DNA from: Azotimanducus sp965199815
Lineage (GTDB): Bacteria > Pseudomonadota > Gammaproteobacteria > Pseudomonadales > Azotimanducaceae
Reading direction: 5' to 3'
Assembly (NCBI GenBank): GCA_965199815.1
Contig: CBDATE010000010.1
Coordinates: forward strand, 1 to 64,000
DNA length: 64,000 bases
The position numbers were made by a program, and so were the translations under genes. The notes beneath the pieces were generated by a model that saw only the letters and a list, made by a program, of their open reading frames with translations, had not been told where the DNA came from and ran no database searches. Position 1 is the first letter of the stretch. Each line of letters starts with the position of its first letter. Positions 18,300 to 27,307 of the stretch are shown one piece after another.

Positions 18300-20164
18300 T
18301 CAGTGCTTCTGCACAAGGGCCGGTTATCGAAACCGGGCAACACTCGCTGCGCGTGCTGATCTTCTTCGTCGGCATGGTGTTGCTGCTGTCGCTGCTGCTG
18401 TTCCGATTCGTGCAGCTGCAATTCATCAATCATGACGACTATGTCCTGCGAAGCGACTCCAACAGGATTGTCGAGCAACCGCTGGAGCCTGTGCGTGGCG
18501 TGATTTTTGACCGTGATGGTGTGCCGCTCGCAACCATGCGCTCATCCCGAACCCTGTCGATTGTTCGCGAGGAGGTGCCTGATCTTGATGGTCTGCTCGC
18601 TCAGTTGCAGCACATGTTCACACTCACCGAAGCAGAGCTCGACGGATTCAGCCAACGCATGCGAGAAAACCGGCGTCCCTACGAACCAGTGGCGCTGAAG
18701 TTCGATCTGACGCTGCCGGAGCAGGCCATGATCAGTGTCGATCGCTACCATCTTCCCGGAGTGCGCCTTGAATCAAGGAACCTGCGTTATTACCCGTTTG
18801 GCGACCTGTTTGCGCATGCGGTCGGGTCGGTGCGACGGATCAGCTCCGATGACTACACGACCATCGAGCACACCAACTATCGCGGTGCCCAGTACATAGG
18901 CAAGCTCGGCCTCGAACAGCAGTACGAAACCAGACTGCGCGGGGTTCTCGGTGCCGAAACTCTGGAGGTGCGTGCTTCCGGGCGCGTTACTCGTCAACTT
19001 GCAGCGCGGCCACCAGCCAAGGGCAAAGACCTGCACACCGAACTCAGCATGGTGCTGCACGAAACCGCGTTGCAGGCACTCGGAGAACACCACGGTGCGG
19101 TGGTCGCCATTGACCCGCGCAGTGGCGCGATTCGTGCGCTGGTCAGCACCCCGAGCTATGATCCCAATCTGTTCATTACCGGGCTGAGCGCCGAACAATA
19201 TCAGAGCTTGACGGCCGATCCCCGAGGGCCGCTCTTCAATCGTGCCACCACCGGCCTGTATGCGCCCGGCTCCACGATAAAACCCATCATCGGGCTCGCC
19301 GGGATTGCCTCGCAGCACACCGACTGGCAGCGCAGCCTGTGGGATCCGGGCTTTTTTCGCTTGCCGGGCAGTTCGCGTCAATACCGCGACTGGACCTGGC
19401 GCCCGGGCGGTGTGGGTGGGCACGGAGAGGTGGACCTGCACCGAGCCATATACAGGTCCGCGAACACCTACTTCTTCGAGCTGGCATCACGTATGAAACC
19501 AGAGCAGATCAGCGGCTACCTGTCCGATTTCGGGTTTGGACGAACCCTGAGTCTTGACATACCGGGTGTCCTGCCCGGGCTGGTGCCAACGCCCGAATGG
19601 AAGCGCACATACAGGAATGATGAATGGCGGCCCGGCGATAATCTCAATCTGTCCATCGGGCAGGGATACCTGTTGGTTTCACCCTTGCAGCTTGCCACGG
19701 CCACGGCCATTCTCGCCAACCGGGGGCGACTGATTCGACCCTATCTCTTCAGCGGAGCCCATGCAGCTGCCGGGAACGCAGGCTTGGCGACACCGATTCT
19801 CCCCTCGCCAGGCCAGGAAGACTTTGAACGCATGGCCGAGGCCATGAAGGCCGTCGTGCATCGTGGCAACATGGGTTACGGTGGCAACGGCACGGCCTGG
19901 GCCTACATTGGCATGGACATCCCCTATTCGATGTCGGGCAAGTCCGGCACGGCGCAGGTCGTCAGACAACAGCAAGGGGAATATGTTACTTCCGAAGATC
20001 TGCCTGTCGAGAGTCGTAATCACGCCTGGTTTGTGGCCTATGCGCCGACCGAGGCACCGAGCATTGCAGTTGCCGTGCTGGTCGAGCACGGTGGCAGCGG
20101 CAGCGAAACGGCAGCACCGGTTGCGCGCGCAGTGATTGATGCCTGGATGGCGCAGGAAGCGTGA
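18296..20164 (+). CDS. mrdA: Peptidoglycan transpeptidase PBP2
   Basis: Elongation-specific class B penicillin-binding protein that crosslinks peptidoglycan with RodA. One N-terminal membrane helix (about 20-40), the dimerisation/pedestal region with RGVIFDRDGVPLA, then the transpeptidase domain: active-site STIK near residue 325, SAN near 387, and KSGTAQ near 548. I choose the GTG at 18296, whose GTGA overlaps the rsfS stop and gives 622 aa. A GTG-type or ATG codon farther upstream would overlap rsfS by over 50 bases. Confidence 0.95.
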   Translation: MISASAQGPVIETGQHSLRVLIFFVGMVLLLSLLLFRFVQLQFINHDDYVLRSDSNRIVEQPLEPVRGVIFDRDGVPLATMRSSRTLSIVREEVPDLDGLLAQLQHMFTLTEAELDGFSQRMRENRRPYEPVALKFDLTLPEQAMISVDRYHLPGVRLESRNLRYYPFGDLFAHAVGSVRRISSDDYTTIEHTNYRGAQYIGKLGLEQQYETRLRGVLGAETLEVRASGRVTRQLAARPPAKGKDLHTELSMVLHETALQALGEHHGAVVAIDPRSGAIRALVSTPSYDPNLFITGLSAEQYQSLTADPRGPLFNRATTGLYAPGSTIKPIIGLAGIASQHTDWQRSLWDPGFFRLPGSSRQYRDWTWRPGGVGGHGEVDLHRAIYRSANTYFFELASRMKPEQISGYLSDFGFGRTLSLDIPGVLPGLVPTPEWKRTYRNDEWRPGDNLNLSIGQGYLLVSPLQLATATAILANRGRLIRPYLFSGAHAAAGNAGLATPILPSPGQEDFERMAEAMKAVVHRGNMGYGGNGTAWAYIGMDIPYSMSGKSGTAQVVRQQQGEYVTSEDLPVESRNHAWFVAYAPTEAPSIAVAVLVEHGGSGSETAAPVARAVIDAWMAQEA

Positions 20165-21288
20165 TGTCCCCCCCGCCCCCGCCCCCGCTTGTGAGCATCT
20201 GGCGCTCGTATCAGCACAGCGGGCAGGATTACTCACGAGGACTCGACCTGACCCTGTTCGGCATCCTGTGTACCATATTGGCGCTCGGTCTGACGGCGCT
20301 GTCGAGTGCGGCGCATGCCTCGCCACACCTGCTGGCAAACCAGCTGGTGCATGTCGTGCTGGGGTTCGCCTGTGTGCTCGTCATTCGTCACATCAACCCG
20401 CAACTGATTCAGTTCTGGACACCCTTTGCCTATGTGGCCCTATTGCTGATGCTGGTGCTGGTGCTCGCATTCGGTGATGTGGTCAAAGGCTCACGCCGAT
20501 GGTTGGGGATTGGCGGCTTCAGCATGCAGCCGTCCGAATTCATGAAAATCGTGCTGCCCGCCATGCTCGCATGGTTGTTTGCCCAGCAACAGATGCGCCT
20601 CGGGTTGCGTCAAATCGGGTTGAAAACCCTGCTGGTGCTGCTCGCTGCGGGACTGGTCATGGTGCAGCCGGATTTGGGCACCAGCGTCATCTTGCTGCTG
20701 ATTGGCGCTTCGGTCATCGTGTTGGCGGGTGTCTCACCAAGGCTCATACTGACAGTGGGCGCACTGGGGCTACTCAGCGCACCCCTGCTGTGGATGCTGC
20801 TCAAGGACTATCAGCGCCTCAGAATCATGACCCTCTTTGACCCCGAGCGGGACCCCCTTGGAGCTGGTTGGCATATTATGCAATCGACCACCGCAATCGG
20901 TTCCGGCGGGCTTCTCGGCAAAGGCTTCAGGCAAGGCACTCAGTCGCACCTCGAATTCCTTCCGGAGCGCCACAACGACTTTATCGCGGCAGTGATAGGC
21001 GAGGAGTTCGGTTTTTTTGGAATACTCTTGCTGCTGGTGCTCTACCTCCTGCTGCTGGGGCGGTGTCTGCACATATCCATCCAGCTTGAAGATGCCTTCG
21101 CCAAGCTGACGGTAGCCGGGATTGCCGTGGGAATCTTCACCTGTGTGTTCGTCAATCTGATGATGGTGTGTGGATTGCTGCCAGTCGTCGGAGTGCCACT
21201 GCCCCTGATCAGCTACGGCGGCACTTCCATGCTCGCCACCATGATTGGCCTGGGCATCATCTTCTCCCTCTACGCTCATCGGAAATAA
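20164..21288 (+). CDS. rodA: Peptidoglycan glycosyltransferase RodA
   Basis: SEDS-family polymerase of the rod-shape machinery, partner of PBP2. Multiple membrane helices cover the whole chain. Family motifs include GDVVKGSRRWLGIGGFSMQPSE, the LLVLLAAGLVMVQPDLGT segment, and the C-terminal PLISYGGTSMLA. The start at ATG 20164 overlaps the mrdA stop; GTG 20161 is one codon earlier. An unusual run of six prolines follows the start. Confidence 0.96.
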   Translation: MSPPPPPPLVSIWRSYQHSGQDYSRGLDLTLFGILCTILALGLTALSSAAHASPHLLANQLVHVVLGFACVLVIRHINPQLIQFWTPFAYVALLLMLVLVLAFGDVVKGSRRWLGIGGFSMQPSEFMKIVLPAMLAWLFAQQQMRLGLRQIGLKTLLVLLAAGLVMVQPDLGTSVILLLIGASVIVLAGVSPRLILTVGALGLLSAPLLWMLLKDYQRLRIMTLFDPERDPLGAGWHIMQSTTAIGSGGLLGKGFRQGTQSHLEFLPERHNDFIAAVIGEEFGFFGILLLLVLYLLLLGRCLHISIQLEDAFAKLTVAGIAVGIFTCVFVNLMMVCGLLPVVGVPLPLISYGGTSMLATMIGLGIIFSLYAHRK

Positions 21289-21292
21289 TATT

Positions 21293-22309
21293 GTGCACAG
21301 AATCGCTCGTCTCGCCATTATCCTGATTCCTTGCGCCTGGGGCCTCGCGCCCTGCGGGTTCACGGAGTATCTGCAACGACCGGAAGCACAGGCGTTCATT
21401 GATGATCTGGTACGTGAACATCAACTGGAAAGAGCCGGGCTCGAGCAGGCGCTCAGCGAAGCCACGCGCAGCGAATCCGTCCTCGAAGCCATATCGAGGC
21501 CCGCCGAGCGGCGGCTTCCCTGGTATGAGTATCGCGAGATCTTCCTGCAGCCCGTACGCGTACATCGCGGCGTACAGTTCTGGAAGAGCAACCGCGAGCC
21601 TCTCGAGCGCGCCCATGCGGAATATGGTGTACCTCCGGAGGTGGTGGTCGCCATCATGGGGGTCGAGACGGACTATGGGCGCATCATGGGGTCATTCAGG
21701 GCGCTTGATGCGCTCGCTACGCTCGCGTTTGACTATCCTCCGAGAGCGGACTTTTTTCGCAAGGAACTCGGGCAGTTTCTGATGCTTGCCGAGGAAGAAG
21801 GCGGCACCGCAGAAGACTATGAGGGCTCCTACGCCGGTGCTCTTGGCATGGCGCAGTTCATGCCGTCGAGTTTTCGCGCCTATGCAGTCGATTTTTCCGG
21901 CGATGATCGCCGCGATATCTGGACGAGTAGCGAGGATGCGATAGGCAGCGTCGCCAATTACCTGGCGGTGCATGGATGGTACCCGGGAGGGCGCGTGATC
22001 CTGCCCGTCACGCTGAACGAGGAGGCTGATCCTGCGAAACTCCGGTTTGAGGGCGATTTCAGGGAAGCGCCCACACGGGCACACCTTGAAGCCGGTGGCG
22101 TGGTGTTTGCTGACCCCGACTGGAGCGCAGTAGGCGATGAAGTGCAACTCATGCTCGTCGAGCTCGGGTTCGAGTCTGGCCCGGCCAACTATGCGGGATT
22201 CAATAATTTCTACGTGATCACCCGCTACAATCGCAGCCACATGTACGCCATGGCTGTGCACAGGCTCTCGCAGATGGTGCGTGAAGAGATGGATGGCCAG
22301 GCGGGGTGA
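21293..22309 (+). CDS. mltB: Lytic murein transglycosylase MltB
   Basis: Cleaves glycan strands of peptidoglycan, forming anhydro-muropeptides at the outer-membrane/periplasm side. The protein starts at GTG 21293, four bases after rodA, with a signal peptide (LAIILIPCAWGLAPC); LAPC is a poor lipobox, so lipidation is uncertain. The catalytic Glu is in MGVETDYGRIMG (about residue 122-130), and YAGALGMAQFMPSSF is the SLT family 3 signature. Completes the mrdA-rodA-mltB group. Confidence 0.93.
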   Translation: MHRIARLAIILIPCAWGLAPCGFTEYLQRPEAQAFIDDLVREHQLERAGLEQALSEATRSESVLEAISRPAERRLPWYEYREIFLQPVRVHRGVQFWKSNREPLERAHAEYGVPPEVVVAIMGVETDYGRIMGSFRALDALATLAFDYPPRADFFRKELGQFLMLAEEEGGTAEDYEGSYAGALGMAQFMPSSFRAYAVDFSGDDRRDIWTSSEDAIGSVANYLAVHGWYPGGRVILPVTLNEEADPAKLRFEGDFREAPTRAHLEAGGVVFADPDWSAVGDEVQLMLVELGFESGPANYAGFNNFYVITRYNRSHMYAMAVHRLSQMVREEMDGQAG

Positions 22310-22416
22310 TGCGGACGACATACCTGAAGCTGGCGAGTTACCGGTCAATGGACTGTACGCGCCTTGTTTGCGTACACTGCTACCCACACTGAAGACATCC
22401 CCCGCGAGGAAGACGC

Positions 22417-22920
22417 ATGGCAGTTGAAAAGTTTCCCGTAGAAGCGAGCCACATCCTGATGTTCGCGCGCAGCGTGGGCGATGAAAACCCGATTTACTCG
22501 GATGAGGCCTACGCCAGCACCTCGGAAGTCGGCAGGATCATCGCCCCACCCACCTTTGCACAGGCGAGCGCCCAGTTCGACCCTGATTATTTTCTCAGGC
22601 CCAAACCCGGCCAGCCCTGGTTCGGCTCCGGGAAGGAAGCTACCGGCATCAAGCGCGACTCATCGGGTTCAGGTGGCGGTGCGGGCGGTACCAGCGGCGG
22701 GCTGCATGCCGAGCAGCATTTCGAGTACCACCGTCATGTGTCGCCGGGAGATGTGCTGACGGCAGAGGTCAAGCCCGGCAAGACCTGGGAGAAAGTCGGG
22801 AAAAGGTCGGGCAAGTTGATCTTTTCCGAATCGATTACCGAGTACCGGGATCAAAATGGCGAACTGGTCATCACCGCGCGGGGCATCGGAGTACGCACCG
22901 AGCGACCGGTGGATACATAG
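22417..22920 (+). CDS. MaoC-type dehydratase, FAS1-like N-terminal family
   Basis: A 167-residue hot-dog-fold protein of the MaoC/FAS1-like dehydratase family, expected to act on enoyl-CoA or hydroxyacyl-CoA. The segment FARSVGDENPIYSDEAYA precedes IIAPPTFAQASAQF, and LHAEQHFEYHRHVSPGDVL fits the hot-dog core. It is followed 85 bases later by a second, canonical MaoC protein; in related pairs the two form one heterodimeric hydratase. Substrate cannot be told from sequence. SD-like GAGGAAG lies before the ATG. Confidence 0.8.
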   Translation: MAVEKFPVEASHILMFARSVGDENPIYSDEAYASTSEVGRIIAPPTFAQASAQFDPDYFLRPKPGQPWFGSGKEATGIKRDSSGSGGGAGGTSGGLHAEQHFEYHRHVSPGDVLTAEVKPGKTWEKVGKRSGKLIFSESITEYRDQNGELVITARGIGVRTERPVDT

Positions 22921-23005
22921 GCCTGTCACCTCCTCTGGTGCAGTTACGCACCTCGACAGGCAAGACTCGGGACACGCGACAAGGGCACACAAGAAGGGCA
23001 GAATC

Positions 23006-23428
23006 ATGGCACTCAAGGCAAGTGAAATCAAGGTCGGGGACACCTACTCCGAACGACTCGTTGAAGACCTCAAGCGTACACAGATCGTGCAGTACGCCGG
23101 GGCATCAGGCGACTACAACCCACTGCACACAGACGAGATTTTCACCACCCAAATCGCCGGCTATCCGTCGGTATTCGCACACGGCATGCTGACCATGGGC
23201 ATGTCAGGTCGATTGCTGACCAACTATGTGGGTGATGGCCGACTGACCAGATACGGTGTGCGCTTCACCAGGCAGGTGTGGCCGGGCGATACGCTTGATG
23301 CGACGGCCACTGTGGAAGCCGTTCATGATCAGGACGGGGAGCATCTGGTAGATCTGTCTCTGGAGACCGTGAACCAGAACGGGGAAGTAGTGCTGTCCGG
23401 GACTGCGACCGCGAGAATCGATCCTTAG
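23006..23428 (+). CDS. MaoC-type (R)-enoyl-CoA hydratase
   Basis: A 140-residue single hot-dog protein. The hydratase-2 motif is visible as YAGASGDYNPLHTDEIFTT, with Asp and His at catalytic spacing, and VFAHGMLTMGMSGRLL follows. It probably hydrates an enoyl-CoA and pairs with the upstream FAS1-like subunit. ATG 23006 has AGAAGGG upstream. It ends ten bases from the convergent hipA. Confidence 0.85.
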   Translation: MALKASEIKVGDTYSERLVEDLKRTQIVQYAGASGDYNPLHTDEIFTTQIAGYPSVFAHGMLTMGMSGRLLTNYVGDGRLTRYGVRFTRQVWPGDTLDATATVEAVHDQDGEHLVDLSLETVNQNGEVVLSGTATARIDP

Positions 23429-23438
23429 GTATGGTCTG

Positions 23439-24734
23439 TCATTCCGGGTTTTCCTGAGCGAAGTTCTCGTAGAAGAGCCCGTCGTAGAGGATTGCCGGGG
23501 CGAGCAACGCACAATCCCGCTGAGACACCCCTGCTCGTCGCATTTCGTCACGCCAGCAACCACGCACACGCTCCACAATTTGCTTGAACAGCGCCTCGGC
23601 CTCGAGCGTACTCAAGAGAAAGCGCCCATGCCCGCTTAGCAGGTTCACTTTGTTTGCGAAACGTCCGAATCGCCCACACTGCATGGCGAGGTCGCGCCGT
23701 TCCCGCGCCACGACCGGCGATGGCATCAGGTCGAACGCAGGGCTCAATCTCCAGGGGCGACCTCTTGCAACCAGCGCGTGATTGCGCGGATGGTCGTCAA
23801 GGTTGGACACCGCTGCGTTGAAACACATGCGAGCGAACAACTCGCGCAGGTCTTCTGCGGCTTGTGCGCTCGCACGCCGAACTTCATCGGCAAACAGGAG
23901 ATATGACCAGGAATCGCGCTCGCCGACCCTGTCGCCACACCTCAACAGCGTGAGCGCACTCACCATGCGATGGCGGTGATAGCCGCGCTCGGCGCCGCGC
24001 TCGGCATTGACATCGCGGTCGAACCGCTGCACGAGGAGCACATCACGGCCGCCAATCTTCTCGATGCGGCTCGGCGGGACGCGCAAACCGCATGCCTTGG
24101 CAAGAGTGAGCATGCCCTGCTCTACCCGTGGATGGTTCCAACGGTCGCCACTACGACCGAACTTGGCAATCCAGAGGCCTTGCGCATCTTCAACCACAGC
24201 TTTTGGGCGCGCCCCGCCAATGGACGTACCAAGCAAGACAAGCTCTCTGGCCTGCACAAACTCGGCACTGGCGCTGTTCTCAACACCTCGAATGACTGCA
24301 TCCGCCGCCCGCTGCAATCCTTCCAAATCCAGTGTTCGGTTGAATCGTTGCCGCGCTCCAGGCGGTGTTTTGCCCGCACCAAAACCCAAGGCACCCGCAC
24401 GATCATCCGGCCCATGCATGAGATAGTCGAACTCGGTGAGCCCAGTGGAGTGGACATTGCGCTCGATCAGACAACGCCCCCAATAATCCGGCATGGCATC
24501 GCGAATTGCACCGAAGAACCCGTCCATTCGGGCAGTTTCACAGACTCCGCCTACCAGCCGAAGCTCAACCGGATCAAATTCGACAGCGTTCCTCAAATCC
24601 CGATACGAGCGCCCATACACGAACTCACCCACATGCCCATCCCCGGTATCGGTACGCCTGAACCTGCCTGCCGTCACGAATTCCACCGTGCCGGGCAATA
24701 CTATGTACGCAAAGCAGCTGCGCTCAGAAGTCAT
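23439..24734 (-). CDS. hipA: HipA-family serine/threonine kinase toxin
   Basis: HipA toxins phosphorylate glutamyl-tRNA synthetase and induce persistence in E. coli; targets differ among relatives. The 431-residue chain has an N-terminal subdomain (GRFRRTDTGDGHVGEFVYG), a glycine-rich loop SIGGARPKAVV, the HipA-type catalytic segment NLDDHPRNHALV (E. coli type: Asp and Asn conserved) and a following FDLMPSP metal-binding motif. It overlaps hipB by 11 bases, so the antitoxin is translated first. Confidence 0.88.
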   Translation of the reverse strand: MTSERSCFAYIVLPGTVEFVTAGRFRRTDTGDGHVGEFVYGRSYRDLRNAVEFDPVELRLVGGVCETARMDGFFGAIRDAMPDYWGRCLIERNVHSTGLTEFDYLMHGPDDRAGALGFGAGKTPPGARQRFNRTLDLEGLQRAADAVIRGVENSASAEFVQARELVLLGTSIGGARPKAVVEDAQGLWIAKFGRSGDRWNHPRVEQGMLTLAKACGLRVPPSRIEKIGGRDVLLVQRFDRDVNAERGAERGYHRHRMVSALTLLRCGDRVGERDSWSYLLFADEVRRASAQAAEDLRELFARMCFNAAVSNLDDHPRNHALVARGRPWRLSPAFDLMPSPVVARERRDLAMQCGRFGRFANKVNLLSGHGRFLLSTLEAEALFKQIVERVRGCWRDEMRRAGVSQRDCALLAPAILYDGLFYENFAQENPE

Positions 24735-25065
24735 CGCTCAGCGTTCCTGGCTTGCGGGCCCTTTCAGGCCCGCGGATGCGCTCCAAAGTCTTGCCCTCCT
24801 CGTCACGGTCGGGAGCACCCACTTCGCGCATCTGGCCAAGGAGGCCCATCACCCAGAGAGCACCGAGATAGATTGAGATGCCCGTCGCTGGCTTGCCCCT
24901 TTCTGCCTCGGCGACCACAAACCGCGAAACACCCATCCGCTCGGCGAGTTCAACCTGCGTCATATTGCGGCGCAGCCGCGCAGTGCGGAGGTTTCGCCCC
25001 AGGGTAGTCAAAGCCTGTTCAACTGCGGCAGGCGGGGATTGAGAGATCTTCGAAACCCTTGGCAT
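24724..25065 (-). CDS. hipB: HipB-family antitoxin
   Basis: Small DNA-binding antitoxin (113 aa). The central Cro/C1-type helix-turn-helix is NMTQVELAERMGVSRFVVAEAERG. The C-terminal tail is charged and probably flexible, as in HipB proteins where it is a proteolysis target. It precedes and overlaps hipA. An inverted repeat just upstream is the likely operator. Confidence 0.87.
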   Translation of the reverse strand: MPRVSKISQSPPAAVEQALTTLGRNLRTARLRRNMTQVELAERMGVSRFVVAEAERGKPATGISIYLGALWVMGLLGQMREVGAPDRDEEGKTLERIRGPERARKPGTLSDDF

Positions 25066-25094
25066 GTGCTTTGGAATGATTGTTATGTGTCTTT

Positions 25095-25114
25095 ATGTTG
25101 GAAATATACAACAT
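25095..25114 (-). promoter_or_regulatory. Likely HipB operator
   Basis: ATGTTG and CAACAT form a perfect 6-bp inverted repeat around an 8-base spacer, 30 bases upstream of hipB. E. coli HipB operators also have half-sites around eight bases. The spacer contains TATATT on the minus strand, a plausible -10, so binding would block transcription. Confidence 0.5.
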
Positions 25115-25218
25115 TACTGACATGCCTTCCGTGCCATGCCTTCCGCATTGAATCTACATGACCTTGGCGCGGTTCACCACCCTGAAGCTGCCGCGCACAA
25201 CCCGCCCCTTGTTCCCTG

Positions 25219-26145
25219 TCACAACGGCAAGTGTTGGCCAATGTAGCCAATTTCAACCTGCCTCGTACCCGCATCAATCCTGAGGTGAATTCGAATGCCG
25301 CTACCGACACGGGCATGAAGATAGAACCCCTGAACACACCCCGAAGCGGATTTGAACTGCCGCGCTTTGCGTAGTCTGGGGGTGTTCATGACAGATGCGG
25401 ACTCAGGAGTCACCTTGCTGCACCAGCTCGGTGCCGGATCGTGAGTCCATTTTGCAGCCGACTTGTCAAGTTCAGCGAGTTTGCGCCTTATAGGTCGGAT
25501 GTGACTGGCGTTTTGCATCAAGTGCTGCTCGACTTCCATCCCGAAGAGCAGCGCAGAAAAAAGTTCTCCACGGCGCGCCCATACTTCCTCCGGAGCTGCG
25601 CTGGTTAGTAATCCATGCTGATGGCGCTCGATGATCGCAGTCGCATGACTCGACCGACTGAGTTGGTCAACGCATGCTTCATCAGGCTCTATGTCGCCAG
25701 AATCGAGAAGTTCTTCAAATTCGACATGCAGACGATCCCTGTCCCAGAGCGGTTCCGAGGGCAAGCCCACCGCTATCGAGTCGTTGATCGCGCACACCAG
25801 TAACGGCGATACATCGGTCGCATCCATGCATACGCTCTCGCAAGCAAGCAGGCGGTTGCGAGCCTGAATATCGAGTTCTGCGTCGATCGGCACCTTCTGC
25901 GCCAATCTCATGAGAAACGCGTGAGTGTCACGCGCTTCTTGCCGAAGACCGAGAAAGATGCTGTACAGGGATTCGCCGGAAAGGCACTCGATTTCTGCCG
26001 GGCTCTTGGCCATCCGCAGAGATTTGTGCGCAACGCTCCGGCGTATCAACTCGCCCATACCGCGCGCGAGATCAATCAGTTGCTGATCAACTCGTCCCCG
26101 CTCCGACACGACGACGCTGGCATGATTCAGGACCATTTCACGCAT
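25219..26145 (-). CDS. Unknown protein, third gene of the DUF262-ATPase operon
   Basis: About 308 aa, mostly helical, not recognised. No nuclease, HTH or transmembrane motif is obvious. A central SPLLVCAINDSIAVGLPSEP segment and a C-terminal GIRIHLRID..VEIGYIGQHLP segment look like ordered beta-rich parts and may help define a family. The start ATG 26145 has GGAG about 12 bases upstream and lies 22 bases after the ATPase stop; a longer frame from 26250 would overlap the ATPase. Context suggests it works with the ATPase and DUF262 protein, perhaps as effector or sensor. That role is inference only. Confidence 0.6.
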   Translation of the reverse strand: MREMVLNHASVVVSERGRVDQQLIDLARGMGELIRRSVAHKSLRMAKSPAEIECLSGESLYSIFLGLRQEARDTHAFLMRLAQKVPIDAELDIQARNRLLACESVCMDATDVSPLLVCAINDSIAVGLPSEPLWDRDRLHVEFEELLDSGDIEPDEACVDQLSRSSHATAIIERHQHGLLTSAAPEEVWARRGELFSALLFGMEVEQHLMQNASHIRPIRRKLAELDKSAAKWTHDPAPSWCSKVTPESASVMNTPRLRKARQFKSASGCVQGFYLHARVGSGIRIHLRIDAGTRQVEIGYIGQHLPL

Positions 26146-26167
26146 CGACGATCTGTACTCCGGTGTG

Positions 26168-27307
26168 TCAGTCTTTCGGGGCGAGAAGCCGGGCGAGGTT
26201 GTCCTCGTGCTGATCGAAGAATCCTTCAGGCCAGTGCGACAATCGACCATCCTCCTGCAATTCGGGAGAAGTGACGCGGGTGTGCGAGCCGTCCCTCTCG
26301 AAGTAATGGAGCGCTACCTGATCCGGTCGCAGTTGTCCCTCTCGCACAGCGATTCGAACCCCATCAAGAAAGTGATCGCTGTGCGTTTCCGCAATCACTT
26401 GTACGCCTGCACACGCCGCTTGAGCAAAGAGTTCGGCGAGCCGGGTCTGGCCTCGCGGGTGCAGGTGTGCTTCGGGATTTTCGATGACACACAGGGAACC
26501 GGGTTTCGCGAGCAGCGCCGTCAGCACCGGCAGGGTGTAGGACAGGCCGAACCCGACATTGGTAGGACGAAAGCTGCGGGTGGCGATGTCCTTGCGACGA
26601 GCAAACGAAAATCCGGCAACCAGCATATCCGCCTGGACAATCCTGTCACCGATTTTCAGTTGTGCTCCCGGACTCACCACAGTCAACCAACGATTGATGA
26701 TCGCAAGCAGCCGCCCGCCATCATCAGGAGTCGAGCGAGGGTCATTGTCGGCTAACGCCTCCTGCTGCTCGCTCAGATAGTTCATGACGAACTCTCCGCG
26801 CGCCCCCAATTCCCCCTGTCTCGCCATTGACTCCGAGCGAGAGTAGGACTTGCGCGGACCGATTCTCTCGGCATTGACGTACAGCAGGTCGCCACCAAAA
26901 GGCGGCTCCTGTATCGACTGGACTCTTTGCTCGGATGCACCCGTTGAAGCCGCGAGATGATCTCCGCGGATGCCCAGGTCCGGGTGCGCCTGAAATGTCA
27001 TCTCCCAATCAGTAACCTTGTCCGAGAACGCAAGTCCGAACTTCAGCGCATCGCTGTCGGCATCTTCATGCAGAGCGTCTTCGATGTTGCCGATCTCGAC
27101 CAGAGCGCCGTTGAGTTCAAGTCTTGGTGGATCTTCGAGCAGCGCACGGGCCTGCATGGACTGACGCAACAGGAGCAGAGATTGCAACACACTGCTTTTG
27201 CCCGTGCCATTCAACCCGGAGAGAATCGTCAGAGGCGCACAGGGAAGCGAGAGCGCCTTGAAAGCCTTGAAATTCTCGAGCCTGACGAGAGTGATCACGC
27301 CAGACAC
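26168..27307 (-). CDS. AAA/ABC-type ATPase (DUF3696-like)
   Basis: SMC/RecF-like predicted ATPase of 379 aa. The N-terminal LVRLENFKAFKALSLP leads to Walker A LNGTGKSS. The C-terminal Walker B region is CVIENPEAHLHPRGQ, and ETHSDHFLDGVR is the switch histidine region. This is the class of ATPase found in many phage-defence systems and in families carrying a DUF3696 tail. It overlaps the upstream DUF262 gene by 13 bases, so the two products are probably made together. Confidence 0.82.
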   Translation of the reverse strand: MSGVITLVRLENFKAFKALSLPCAPLTILSGLNGTGKSSVLQSLLLLRQSMQARALLEDPPRLELNGALVEIGNIEDALHEDADSDALKFGLAFSDKVTDWEMTFQAHPDLGIRGDHLAASTGASEQRVQSIQEPPFGGDLLYVNAERIGPRKSYSRSESMARQGELGARGEFVMNYLSEQQEALADNDPRSTPDDGGRLLAIINRWLTVVSPGAQLKIGDRIVQADMLVAGFSFARRKDIATRSFRPTNVGFGLSYTLPVLTALLAKPGSLCVIENPEAHLHPRGQTRLAELFAQAACAGVQVIAETHSDHFLDGVRIAVREGQLRPDQVALHYFERDGSHTRVTSPELQEDGRLSHWPEGFFDQHEDNLARLLAPKD

